This document shows positions 26,123-38,000 of a DNA stretch of 64,000 nucleotides, in pieces; position 1 is the stretch's first letter, and the number at the start of each line of letters is the position of its first letter. This stretch comes from Aphelocoma coerulescens (Eukaryota; Chordata; Aves; Passeriformes; Corvidae): NCBI RefSeq assembly GCF_041296385.1, contig NC_091014.1:47386078-47450077 (forward strand), given 5' to 3'. The notes beneath the pieces were generated by a model. It saw only the letters and a list, made by a program, of their open reading frames with translations. It was not told the DNA's origin and ran no database searches. Both the position numbers and the translations under genes were made by a program.

Positions 26123-26220
26123 GTTTAGCTGGTGGATCATATTGTGAAATCTGCAGCCATGAAAGGCCCTCCATTTACTGCACCCTTCAAAATGGAATGT
26201 TAGCATGGGAGGCTAAGCTG
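26123..26220 (+). other. Candidate 98-base exon, unassigned
   Basis: A strong pyrimidine tract and acceptor (TTTTTCTCTCCCCTCTCAG) precede the segment, and CTG then GTATGT follows it. One frame (from 26125) is open for all 32 codons to the donor and begins LAGGSYCEICSHERPSIYC. It shows no match to dynein or to another family I know. Open frame over 98 bases and consensus splice sites can occur by chance, so this is only a candidate. It could be non-coding RNA or an exon of an overlapping transcript. Confidence 0.25.
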
Positions 26221-27765
26221 GTATGTTGCCTTTGAGAGGCTCTTGTTGAATTTAATTAGCTTTTAGATTTCATCTCCATCTCGCATCTCAGCTTTCACTA
26301 TTGTGTGTGATTTAGGCTTCACTGACTTCCATTATTTAGAACTTTGCCGACTTAGCTGTGCCACTTTAGAATACTGAGGGGAAAGTAAATTTTAAAGTTC
26401 ATTGTCTTAAATTGATTTCTATTTAGTTTTTATGATATGAGCTCAGAAACAATAGAGACACAGCCTCCCAATAAGTTAGGATTTGAGTGACAAAGGCAAA
26501 CAACTATTTCTGCATGTCTTGTTTCTCATTGTATTCCATGAAGTAAAACTGGGAACAGGTAAAGAACATTTCTAGCAAAATATTTCTTAAATTATTTTTA
26601 GGTTTATAAAAACTGGGCTTTACTGCTGTCACTTCCCTGAAATATTAAGTCTGTGTTTAGGTACATATCTGATCTGCTATTGAATGACCTGCAGAATATT
26701 CAAAGTGCATGCATATCTAAAAGCACATGTAAAACATTTGCATTTAATCATGGAAGTAATACACTGGAAGACACATGTAGCTATCTTACATACATTTGCA
26801 AGGGAAAGGAGTAGCTACAAAATGGTTTGGTAAAGATATGAGGTTTGGAGGTTTTTCTTTTTTTTTTCTGAATTCATCTTCATTTTGATTCTCTCTTCTG
26901 AAGTGTAGGGAAACATGGTCAGATGGATAAAGTACAAAACTGGGAGTTTATAGGTCTTGCCCCTGTATGTAAATGGGCCTCTGCTAGGCCTGTAATGTTT
27001 GTCAAGTCACTCAATCACTTTGTACCATAACCCTGGCTACTGTGAAAAGCTCTCAGGGACTGCTCAGCAGAGGATGAGCGCAGGGTGGAATCTAACTGTT
27101 TCACTGTGTTTAGTTGGTTTAGCTGAAATGAAATAGTTTCATTTTTAATCAAAATGTATTGTACTCCATTGATACTAGCCATGTTGAAAGTGGGATAATC
27201 AGTAATCTGAAGGCCTTTTATGCCTGAAAGAATGACATTCTCAACAAAATCACTGAGGATATCTTAAATTTTGAAATTAATTTAGGAAAAACAGTACCCC
27301 ACATTGGTAAGATTTCTCACATTGACAGTTGTTTTTTTAGTGTCCTTACTGTCACTTCCTGAAAAGAAATGTTGCTAAACTGACAGATCCAGTTATATTT
27401 TTAATCAAGCAGGAATAAGCATTTTGAAATTCTTTTATTAGTTTAGTGCAAAAGATAACATACATTAATTCCCAGTATGCTAGATAGTGTCCTTGTTTCA
27501 GAGGTGATATGAAGGGACACATTAGAGTGTACATGAATACCCAGCTTGGTACTAAAATAAAGTTACATAAATGTTTGTGTCAGTGTGTTCATTTGCTTTC
27601 ACATCTTGGAAGCTCCATTAATACATGTAGAGTTATTTTTTAGTAGAACCAACTGTTTTTCAGTCTACATGAATTAGGCTTCTCCTGATACTCCAGCATT
27701 CAGGTTGGTCTCTAGATACGGAGACAAGCAATCCAAAAGGGTCCATAGTTTACCAAGTATCAGAG

Positions 27766-27809
27766 GACTGAGAAATACCTCATGGAAGACTGAGAAATAC
27801 CTCATGGAA
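27766..27809. repeat. Perfect 22-base tandem duplication
   Basis: Two identical back-to-back copies of a 22-base unit beginning GACTGAGAAATACC (27766-27787 and 27788-27809). No substitution separates the copies, so the duplication is recent or an assembly artefact. Confidence 0.95.
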
Positions 27810-27853
27810 GTAGCAAGTTTTAGCTTCTCAAAGCTATGACACTGTTGTTGGCT

Positions 27854-27867
27854 GTATATATATATAT
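27854..27867. repeat. TA dinucleotide run
   Basis: Seven uninterrupted TA units followed by TCTTTTTACAG. Short simple sequence. Confidence 0.85.
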
Positions 27868-29285
27868 CTTTTTACAGTAGGTGCTTGAAAAATATACAAT
27901 AAATATCCCCCCGTAATATTTCAGGCAGAAATACATAGGAATGGGATTATTTTGAATACAAGTAGGATTTTAGAGATAGTGGCAATGTGATTTTTCTTTC
28001 ACTGAACAAGTTCTTATTTCCAGGATTCTTTCTAATTTGCAAACCTGAATGCTGGGCAGATGCAGTTCTGCTGACAGGCTTTTCTACCATACGGATGGTT
28101 TCCAACTCAAAAGTATAGAAAATTAATTTAAGGAGAAAGGATTTTTCTTATTCATTTATTTATTTGAATTCCATTCATCACAGTATACGTTACATAAAAG
28201 GAACTGTGTAGTGATACGTAAATACTTGCATTTCATTTTTTGGAGTGTCTGTGTGGACAACCATTAAGCTAATGGTGTTGTTTTCCACTTGGAATGTAGC
28301 TGAGCATGTTTTACTTTGTCATAGCCAGTCATTATGGACCACTGAAGGCCTCAACACCTCAGAACGATATTCTAGTTTTTGGTATTACTGTGGAATGTCA
28401 AAATTTTCTTTGCAAGCTAATCCATTCCTTAAAGTAGCTAATTAAATAAAACCAAATGAACCCCAAGTGTCTTTTAAATCAAACATAATACATTATGTCT
28501 TATGGTGGGAAACAACAGATGTCCTGATGTTATTCTGGTTTAATGTCTTTATAGTTTTGCTGTCTATTCCGTCTTTCCTGATTTTCATAAATTGGGAGTA
28601 CAATAATAGTGTTCTGGGGACACATATATGAAAAATGGTGTTCCAGCTTCGTTTTTTCCTCAGTTTGGAAATACCTAGTTTAACAAATCTTTATGAGAAG
28701 AAAATACTGTAGATTGAATCAAAGTAACTCCTGTCCATGCATCAGTGGTGTTAAAATAGGAGATTGCATTGTGCATATCAAAGGGACTGTGTTCTTGTTA
28801 TTGATACACTATTGTTCAGTGTTATTTATATTTTCATCATTAGTCCATAAAGTCTTAATAATTAGCTCTCTAATTTTCCAGCAAAAGCATGATAATTTGT
28901 TGAACTGGTTGAAGGAAGGAAAAAAAAAGCTGACCAATCTGGCATTGTAAGTTAATAGTACAGACGAAAGCATAGTCATAATTAGTTGAGAAAAGGACTT
29001 TCCCTGTTCATTCCAGTTCATAATAAAAAGTGTCTCACCAAAGTGACTTAGAAAATAATGCATTCAGACTGAGCAGAATTACTGCCTAGCAGATTCTATT
29101 TATCTGTAGCTTAAAAAGCAGCTGCGTTTTTGTAAAAAGCAATGAATGTGGCAGTCCTACTTAAAGGTAGAAGAAAAAGAACACCCCTTGTTTTGTAATA
29201 AGGGGATTTTCAATTTAAAAGAGAGAGAGAGCCTGTTGTGTGAAGTATGGTTATTACATTCACTGTATTCTATCTCACCCACCAG

Positions 29286-29445
29286 GAGGCTAATAACGAA
29301 GGAGTCAGTGAAGGAGACCAATGCCACAAGGGTTATCTCGCAGCCCCAGATGCTGGATAAGTTGAAGGAGGCAGAATCGCTTTTGGATGACATTCAGGAA
29401 GGCCTTGAATGATTATCTGGCGAAGAAAAGACTATTCTTTCCAAG
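29286..29445 (+). pseudogene. Decayed dynein heavy chain exon (C-terminal linker, first part)
   Basis: The acceptor (CTATCTCACCCACCAG) lies at 29285 and the donor (CCAAG then GTAAAC) at 29446. The frame from 29287 gives RLITKESVKETNATRVISQ and continues PQMLDKLKEAESLLDDIQEG, then stops at TGA 29410-29412. One base later, from 29405, the frame resumes as LNDYLAKKRLFFPR. This is the hallmark linker motif of dynein heavy chains (LxxL..A..LL..IQ.GLN.YL..KRL.FPRF), which positions the cargo-free stem against the AAA+ motor ring. One extra base near 29404 breaks the frame. The last codon is split and continues in the exon at 29538 after a 92-base intron, exactly where intact family members read PRFFFLS. 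That retained exon-intron organisation argues against a retrocopy. Confidence 0.88.
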
Positions 29446-29537
29446 GTAAACAGTCCATTTCATCTGTCTGCTGTTGGTGTTGGTGTAAAATATGTTTATA
29501 TAAATACCTCTAAAGTTCATTTTTTATCATTTTTCAG

Positions 29538-29768
29538 GTTTTTTTCTCCAGATGCAGCAATGATCTCTTAGGAATCCTTTTTGAGACAAAGGATCCACTC
29601 CACGTCCAACCAAACCTAAGGAAATGCTTTGAAGGAATTGACAAGCTCACTTTTAATCACAAGAGAGAAATTACCCACATGGAGTCAGCAGAAAATGAAA
29701 AAGTAGAGCTCGTGCTGCGAATAATTTCAGCAAGTGCCAAGGGGCTAGTTGAGAAATGGCTTCATGAG
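29538..29768 (+). pseudogene. Decayed dynein heavy chain exon (C-terminal linker, second part)
   Basis: The acceptor TTTTTCAG ends at 29537, and the donor GAG then GTGAAT is at 29769. Read on from the split codon of the previous exon, the frame hits TAG at 29569-29571. A shifted frame from 29556 is open for 71 codons to the donor and begins SNDLLGILFETKDPLHVQP, then NLRKCFEGIDKLTF, and ends GLVEKWLHE. This is the (F)LSNDxLLxIL..TKDP..VQPHL.KCFEGI.KL block of the linker, followed by the E...VEL...I......G.VE.WL segment. The TKDPL..VQP..KKCFEGI form resembles the DNAH1/3/7/12-type heavy chains more than outer-arm ones, but this is from memory of the family. The start of the exon, which should encode FFFLSND, has lost or changed several bases, so the coding frame is broken. 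The later part is strikingly well kept. Confidence 0.88.
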
Positions 29769-32700
29769 GTGAATATCTTTAGCTCTTACTTAGGGTTTAG
29801 TTACTGTATGATCATTTTCTCTTTTAGGAGCAATGAGTATTATAAGTGTATACTAAATAGCTCTCTGAATATTTTTCAGGATGTTGACAGATTTCAACCT
29901 TGTTGTTGTGTATTGCAACTAATTTAGCTTCTGCAATCATGCAGAAATTAATCCTAATAAAAATCTCTCTTGAATCAAGCTGTCAGCAGTAGTCGGTCTG
30001 TGTCTGAATCCATATGTGTGAATATATGTTTGAGTCTACATGTATGTGTTTTTGTGCTTTCGTGGTGTAATGTCTGTAGTTCAGGAGGATAATGTGTAAA
30101 AAATAATTGAAGAAATGTAAGATTTTGAATTCTTCCCTCCACCCTGCAGAAAGTGTGTCCCATTGTGTTGGAGGGGTTTAATATCCAATCATTTTAACAA
30201 AAGGGAAGAGAAATTATGTCACTGATAACATCCTAACCTTTCCCCTTTGGGCCTCTAATCTAAATTCATTGGTTTCAGTGCGAAATTAGTTTGGTGACCT
30301 TTTTTGTTTGCTTTATTTAACCTTCCCCTCCCAGTGGATGGGAATGGGACCTTTCATTCTTTTTTCTTTCTGGGCATTTTTCTTCCATGTGCTTACCTTT
30401 CTCCTGGGGCCGAATCAGCCCCAGGAATTCCACTTCCCCTTTGTTTGCTGTTATGGGTACTGTTCTTGTCCTCAGTGGCTTTTCCCTGGGTGCTCCCTAG
30501 GCAAGGGTAGGTGTCAGGGACTGGCACCCAGCTTCAGCAGGGGTGGGAAGGGGAGGCTGTTTTCATAGCCAGATAATTGGGCAGAGGCTGGGGGGAATCC
30601 CTGGGCAATGAAACCTGGAGCAGGTGGCGGGTTAAAGGTGTTTGGCCCTATTGTGTGTTGTGTTTCTACTGGCTGGGTGAGCAAAGCTGGACTGCATAAG
30701 CCCACTTGTGAATCCCTGTTTCTCACCCAATGAAGCTGCACAGCAGCAATGTGCCAGCTTTGGATGGAGCCCCTTTAGGGAGTGACTGCACACCGATTAA
30801 AATGGTCCATCTGCATCATCATTCAGGCTAGAAGGGAGAAGAGGAGGGAATGATTCAGGCAAGCCCAAACACGTCCCAGCCTGCTGTCTCTGTCAAGTCA
30901 CTAGCTTGGTTTTGGACTAGTTTACAGACAAAACTTCCATAAGAAAAAAAAAGAAAGAGTGATAGTGGGTAAGTGGCAGTCCTGAGGAGCTCAGAAGAAC
31001 CCGGAATCTCAAGCCTGTGATATAATTTTTAGTTTTCACCTTTTTCCACAAATGAAACAGGGTTGGGGGAGGTGAGCAGCTGTGTTTATTTTAATACATC
31101 TATCTTAACCCTCACCTAAAAACAAATAGGAAGGTTTGGGAGTGCATTAATCTGGATCTGATTAGTGTCTCTTTCTCTCTCAAAAGTGCAACCTGAGATT
31201 AATGAATATAAACTAGAGTTTCATATGCAGTCTTTAAGTCATTTGCATGTTTTATGCATGATAATTGAATTTATTTATGCACTTCCTTTCATTTAATGAT
31301 TTCTCGCTCTTTTCTATGCTATCAACATTATATTATGCAAGAAGTAGGATTTGGTAGGCAAGGAAAGATAGCAGTATATAAATCAAACTCGAGCTAATTT
31401 TGAGTTCTAGTGTCAACACTAGATCAGAATTAGTACTAGTCCCATGCCAGTGGGTTTACATAGCTGGGAAGATGTAAAATATTTTTGGTAAAGCATAGAC
31501 TTTTAGCTTGAGATGTTTCTGATGCAGCTCAGTTTGCTTGCAAGTGTACAAGCAAAATTATTTTTAAACGGCAGTTAAATTATTCTATTGACTTTTCAAT
31601 GACTCTAGAGACTTGTGTTTCTACTTGGCCAATTAGTAGTAATAAAAAGATGAATACTATTTACACTAATAAATAACTGTTTAGACCAGGACCTCAGAAT
31701 TATAGTCTGGCTTAGAAAATAAGGGTATTTATAATTTGTTTCATTTGGTCTTCCATCAGGAGAAATAGGGACTTTGCAGATACAGTAAATTTATCATAGC
31801 CAAGAAGGTAAAGGTCCTAGGGATGAGAGGGTCGTATTTGATAGCAGCTCTGTGACAGTAGCTGTTTCAGTGCCATAGGGAGGGAATCTTGTTCTGTTTC
31901 TGCAATTAAGCTCAGATGTCTTAAAGGTGTCTTAGTGTTGGAATCTGATTTTTTTTATAATGCATGCCAGGAAGTTACTAAGGAAAATTAGGAAAAAGAT
32001 GCTGGTAGTGGTGCTTTCATAGCGTTTATCTATACCAGTTTCTTTTGTGTCTTTTGTCTTTCCTTATGTCTTGAAAGATGTATGTGGAAGTGATATTTTT
32101 CTGTGGTGTCCTGTCTTTTATCAGTGAATTAAATGGTTGTGTCTTGTGATTGTTTCTGATTCTCGTAGGTAGGACTGTGTTTAAAGGCTGAAGCTCTGTT
32201 AATTTGTGATGTAACCATTTCAGTGTCTTTCTTGTCATTGAAATGTAGTTTAAAATGTTTAGTAATGTAGCATGAAATCATTGGTTAGTTTTGGAATGGT
32301 GGTGAAGTCATGTGAAGAAAATAAGTATTGCATCTGATCAAGATAAATTCACTCTAGTGTTTTATGGCTTTTTATTCCTATGTGATAGTAATAAAGTCTC
32401 ATGTAGGGATGGAAGCCATGAAATACATTGTGAAAAATCATCAACTCAGATGGGGCCATCAGGATAGCATGCCGTAGTTGTAGAGGTATTGAGAATGATT
32501 GGAAGATGGTTCAGTATGTCATCACTTTGACTACCATGTTTTTGCATTTTGTTTCTTCATCCTTCACCCACATAGTTTGATGAGAGGAAATCAGTTTGTA
32601 ACAAGATGATCCATCTTTACATCAGTGTTCAGTCTTTAAATCGTTCCTACATCTTTCATTTTCTCCCAAAGATAATACTGTATATGAAACCCTTAGCTAA

Positions 32701-34819
32701 GAATTTAATATAGCTAATAAACACATGCTAAAATGAATACAAAGAAAAGCCAATGAACTTCTAAATGCTTGGAAATAAGGAAGGAAACAAAGCAAGGTCT
32801 GCCCTGTTAGCAACTGGTTCAGGTTCTTTATTTCCATGTTTAAGAGAAAATCTGAGAGGTGATCCAGGGATTAAAAAAGAATTCTTTTCTCTGCCTGCAT
32901 GTCTTTCTGAAAGTGCTTGTTCTTTTTCTCTCTGGAACTGAGGTGAAGGCTGACAGTGTTGGGCTCAGAAAACAATTTCTGACAAATTCCTTACAGTGCT
33001 GCTATTCCACATATTGCCTTACTGCTCTGTCTCCTTTGCTTTTGTGTACCAGTTTCCTCTGGGAATATTTTGGGGAATGTTATTTATTCTGATGTAACTA
33101 TTTATGATTTTTTGTTGTAGTATTTCTCTGAAGCATATGTTAATAAAACATTATTGATTTTTTACTACTTTGACTCCTTTATTATTTCTCTTAGGTGTAA
33201 ATTTTTTCTATGCTAAAAATACTGACTTTATTGTAACTAAGGTCATCTTCTGGTGAAAAGCCTCAGGAATAATCAGGCAGGATGTGTATTTCCCATTGTA
33301 TTATAGATTTTAATTTCTTCTTTAAATCAAACAGCACATGGAGAATTTAACCATGATTAAATTGGCAGACATTGTGTGGCAATTATTTCAGTGTTACTTG
33401 GGCTTAAAAAGGGTAGACACAGGTTTGCTCCAATGGTGCCATGTGAAAAAAAAGTATAAAAACCTGTAAAACACATTATCTTCAGACTCCTGTTAAAAGA
33501 AAAACTATTTTCCTCCCTACGTATACAGATTTTTTTACAACAGTGTCCAGGGTGTATAGCCAAGAGAATAAACTGTGTTTATTTTTCAACTTTGCATTTG
33601 GCTAAGATAAAAATTGTCTTCCTGTTTTCAATACCTACTTCGATGATAACTTTTCAGAGACCTGAGACAAAATCCTTTAAACATGGGTGTCTGTACTCTT
33701 TCTCCATTTCTGCTAGTTTGATGATGAATTGCAGTTAAACTGTTCTGTTGGTAAATACAATTCATCTTTGCTGCAGACTGTATTTTGAAAAGTAGTCTAC
33801 AATCCCACCTAGAATAGAGAATATTTTCAGTACTGCATTTTGTCTCCAAATTATTTTGAGAGTCAAAAGTTACAGTACTCTGAAATAACACCAGAGGTGG
33901 ATTCCTCCTTGGAAACTAGGCACTAGAGTGACCTAAATGTGCTTCAGTAGCTCTCTTCATAGCATGTTTGCAGATCTAACACCACTGACTACTTAGAAGC
34001 AGCTCCAAGTGCCCACAAGTGTTCAGCCATGGAGTTAATGAGCAATGACCTGCCCTGGAGTGGTCACACCTTAAGGTGTTAGTGGAGGAGAGAATGTTAC
34101 TTTGGGATTATATTTCTTTCTAATAGCAGTTCATCCATAGATGTTGCAGAGAACCTTTTTTAGTCTATTCTTTCCTGAAAAAATTTTATTATTCATATCC
34201 TAATTATTTTCCTTTGCCTCTGCCTCCAGGGGTGGACCTGATCTGTTTGGTTTTTTTTTTTTTCTGGGCAAGAAAAATGCTTTCTCATAAATCCTGAAAT
34301 ATTACTTCAGATACACCTCTTTGAATTATGTGTTGTAAGAACTTGAGAATCAGACTTTATTTGACACCTTGCCATGATGGCAAAGAGAGTATTTTTCTTG
34401 TCAGTGTCAAACTGAGCAAAAAGTGTGTATGCTTAAAGTGTAGTCAGTTGTCAGAAAAAAGCAAGGTCTTGTCACAAAGATGAAATGTTAAAGTTGCCAC
34501 TTTGTTTAATAAATTGTAAATGTCCATATTGCATGTGTTCTTAATAAATTAACAGCCTTAGTCAAGAGCAAGACAGTGTTCTACCTACACCTTCAAAATA
34601 CTGTCTGAGGTAGTGGACATACCAGCTTTCAGGAGAAGCAGCATCTTGGTAATCTCAGATCCAAGCAGGACTTCCTAAGTCTTTCTTGGATAATGCAAAC
34701 AGCTTGAGTGCCACCTGTAAAGGGGGAAGTGTCTGAAAGCAAGTGTCATGTGTTTTCCATGGCCTGAAATATAAAATCAAGAGCCATTGTTTTCTGCTGG
34801 AGCTAGTGCTTTAATGCAG
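29769..34819. other. AT-rich stretch downstream of the dynein relic
   Basis: The next dynein linker segment (family form ...W...WPGQVV...Q.FWT.E) was looked for and not recognised. A moderately GC-richer segment lies at 30310-30780 without a recognisable exon, and a homeodomain/POU-motif cluster lies at 31141-31320. Frames stay under 90 codons. Confidence 0.5.
31141..31320. promoter_or_regulatory. Possible enhancer-like cluster of octamer and homeodomain cores
   Basis: Within about 180 bases there is an exact POU octamer core (ATTTGCAT, 31241-31248), TTATGCAT, TTTATGC, two TTAAT/ATTAAT cores, TAATTGA and TCATTTAATGA. In AT-rich DNA such cores arise often, so the density is suggestive only. 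No conservation data are available here. Confidence 0.2.
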
Positions 34820-35074
34820 TCTTCAAGGGCAGCATCATGGAGAATAAATTATTACAATTTGATCTGGATATAAGAAAGGCTTTGCTAATTGTTGGGAGGG
34901 CTGTGCTACTGGAAGGAGGAGAGAGATTTGCACTTGCTTTACAAATACAGAATTGGAAAGGCTATTTCTGGAGACTGGCACTTACCTATTCTCCCAGCAG
35001 TATCACTGTCTTGCTCATGTCAGCATCAGTTCACTGTTCATCCACAACCCTATGGTGGGTTTCGAAAAAATCAG
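34820..35074 (+). other. Candidate 255-base exon with ATG, unassigned
   Basis: TTAATGCAG (34811-34819) precedes the segment, and ATCAG then GTATGG follows it. An ATG at 34837 in fair context opens a frame that stays open past the donor (83 codons to 35088) and begins MENKLLQFDLDIRKALLIVG. The acceptor pyrimidine tract is weak, three overlapping frames are open here, and no family is recognised. Low-confidence candidate. Confidence 0.15.
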
Positions 35075-38000
35075 GTATGGCATTATGAGACAAAAGTTGG
35101 AGGAGCTGTGTCGTTTTGTGGAGTTAGGGGGTAGGAAGATTTATACTGAGAGAGACAAAAATTTCTTTTGATCAAATTTTTCTGTGTTATTTGAATTCCT
35201 AGGATTAGTTTAAATGGTGCCTTGTCAACCTGCTGCTTTACTACCCTTTAAATTATTCTCTTCTGATTTTCTTAGTTTTTCTTGATTTCTTAAAAAAATA
35301 TTACACACAATTTGTTATTTTTCATTCCTCTCCAAGATATGCTTTTGAATTATAAGCTATCACCCAGAACTTGACTGTCTGGCAAACATTAGATGAGTGG
35401 GTTTCTGGTTTTCTACTCTACAGCAGTTATTGCTAAAATAAAACTAGTGCTTTCTCTCCATGGAAAAAGACACCTGTGACAGAACTGTGCCCATCTTTTT
35501 CCGGCTCAACATGATTTACTCAAAGATGTTACGTATCCTTACAAACTTTGGTCTCATTATTTTATTACCCATATTTCTGGGTAGAACTTGGACTCCTTGT
35601 TCCTAATTATCTGCTTGGGCTGCTGAGTGTTTTGAGAGGATTTTTTTTTCAACTTTGAAATCAAACACCTTGCCTTGACCTAAGTTTTCAATAGCTTTGG
35701 TCAATCCTATGTGTTGTTTTGAGTGAGTTAACTTGGTTAGTTTCAGAACATCAGCAAGTAGGAAAATTCCAAGAATCATTACAGAAAAAAAGTTTGACCC
35801 CTATTTGGGACAAATAGGTTTTTTTATTATTTCACTTACGCTTTTTAGCGTTTATGGTCATTTTTCCTGCCTCCACAAGAAAATACAGTGGGAAAGGTCT
35901 CTCCTTGGCACTTCAGCCCTGGAAGCACGCGTGCATCTGAAAATTGTAAGAGCAGGTATGAGGAGATGCCCTGGTTTGATAAAATCTGGAGACTAACAGT
36001 ACTCAGAGGTGATAAAAATTTGTTGCTTAATCTCTGGCCAAAATTCTTGCATTTTCTGCAGAATATTTTGTGAGTGCAAGTCTAGTCATTCTGAGGAGCT
36101 CCCCAGTTATGGTCCACTTCAATACCTTTCTGTAGGATATTTTTGCTGTCTTCATTGTAGCCTTTTTCTATTGGCAATAAGACCAGACCAGGAAACAAAA
36201 TGTAGGGGGACAGGGAGAGGTAGGTAGGCAGTGGAGATGGGGAGCCAAAGAAAGGATCAGTGGGTTAGTGAAAGCTGCATGACTGGATTCATTCCAGCCC
36301 TCCTCTGCAGAGAAGCTTTTGTGAAACTCACTGTGGCTTCTGAAAGGAAGGTCCCTATTCATCCGGCCACTGAAGGAGATCATACTAATAGGCTCCAGGA
36401 TCACAAAGACACTAACCACCTGCTGTCATGAGCGCAGAGGTCAGGCTTTGTTTGCTCTGCTGAATGCTTTTTTTCTTTAAAAACTGAAGTGTAGGTATAT
36501 ATTTGGCAGAGTTTATGATTCTTTCATGTCAGCATTTCAAATTTTAAAAGATTAAAAAGCAAAACAGATATTGTCCATATAGTTACAGGTAGACATAGGA
36601 TGTGTTTCTTGCCACTGACACAAGGTAGAGCTCATAAGAAATTTCTGGAATATGCAAAAGTGTAGATAATAAAACCATATCTCAAATAGTTTGATTTAAA
36701 ATTAAGACATTAAATTTCAGCTGAACTTCATTTTTACTGAGAAGCATTATTTTGGCAGACAATACTGGTTTACTCAAGTTTTCTTAAGTAACAATACATT
36801 TAAGTGCTCATTGAACTTTTTACCTTAATGAAACTTTTGTATTTAATTTCACATTAACAAAATGGATCTTTAATTTTGTTTGGCTTGTTAAAAGAAAAAA
36901 ATCTACATTTGTAACAAGGCTATCAAATTTGTCCTTTGAGAGAAATAGAAAATAAATGACCTAAAATATAAAAAATACTCAGTGTAGACTGTTTCACATT
37001 CCCAGAATTTAAGTCATGGTAATCCTGGTTTCCCAAGATTGTTAAACTTTGTTCTGAAATAAGTAACCAAATTTGAAATGTAAACATCATAATCTATATT
37101 TGAAATGATGAGTTCTGCTAGTGGTGTCTGAAGCGTTTAATGAGTCTTGTATGTGAAACAACAGATAGTGTCTCCTTTTTCTTATGTGACCTCACGCATG
37201 CCTATTTTAAGAAATCAATTTCTTACTGTGTTGAGATAATAGGAAACTTTAGAAGGAAATATTGTGATAAAAATTTAATTAAATCAGTACTTGAAGCAAC
37301 AAATGTAAACATTTGTGGTATTGCGTGCTTGATCCAAGTAGGAACACAGCTGCAAATAATTTGAAAACTAAACTGTATTTTTACATCAACACAGACAAAA
37401 ATGCCTTATTAAGTAATTGCTATTGTGACATAAGCTTTATGCAGTAGCTGAATTACTTGGCAGAGCTAAAACATCAAGCTACCTTGGGAATCTACCACAT
37501 TCTTTAATTTTCTGATTGATTAAATGGATTATTTGACATTTTGGCAGAGCTTTGAAATCACGGCATAACAAAGACTCCTTTCATTGCTCATTATTTGCTC
37601 TGTTCAGGCTTAGCACAGATTCCTTGAAATGAAAGGTTTAAGGTGCTTCTTCCCTGGGTAATTTTTGTTCCAGTTCGCTTTTTTGCTAGGAGTGTCATAT
37701 TTCCAACTTAAATTCCCTACTGTGTAAATGCAGTTCTTTAAAATGACAGTATAACCTATGGAGATATGTAATCTTGAAAAACACTTTTATGTACCTCACA
37801 ACAGTGGGACTGAAGAATTCAACACGACTAGTCTGCTATCAGAGAGGCTCTTAACCCTTCCACCACCAGCATTTTCTGGAGTGCGGGAAGCTGGGCAAAC
37901 TGCTGGGTGTTTTTGTTCAGGTTGTGACAATGTTCAGCTTTCTGCTGACCTAGGGACAAGAAGACAACGTCATGCAGCAACTTTGGGGCACAGTTCAGAG

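Larger units (their letters stand above)
26221..29285. other. AT-rich stretch, putative intron of the dynein relic
   Basis: Contains a 22-base tandem duplication and a short TA run (listed separately). The dynein linker segments expected just upstream of 29286 were looked for and not recognised. They may be lost or too diverged to see by eye. Confidence 0.5.

Noticed and set aside
30304..30780. GC-richer block as a gene or LTR
   Set aside because: Frames are open on both strands but short, with no splice pair, terminal repeats or promoter/poly(A) arrangement that I could support.
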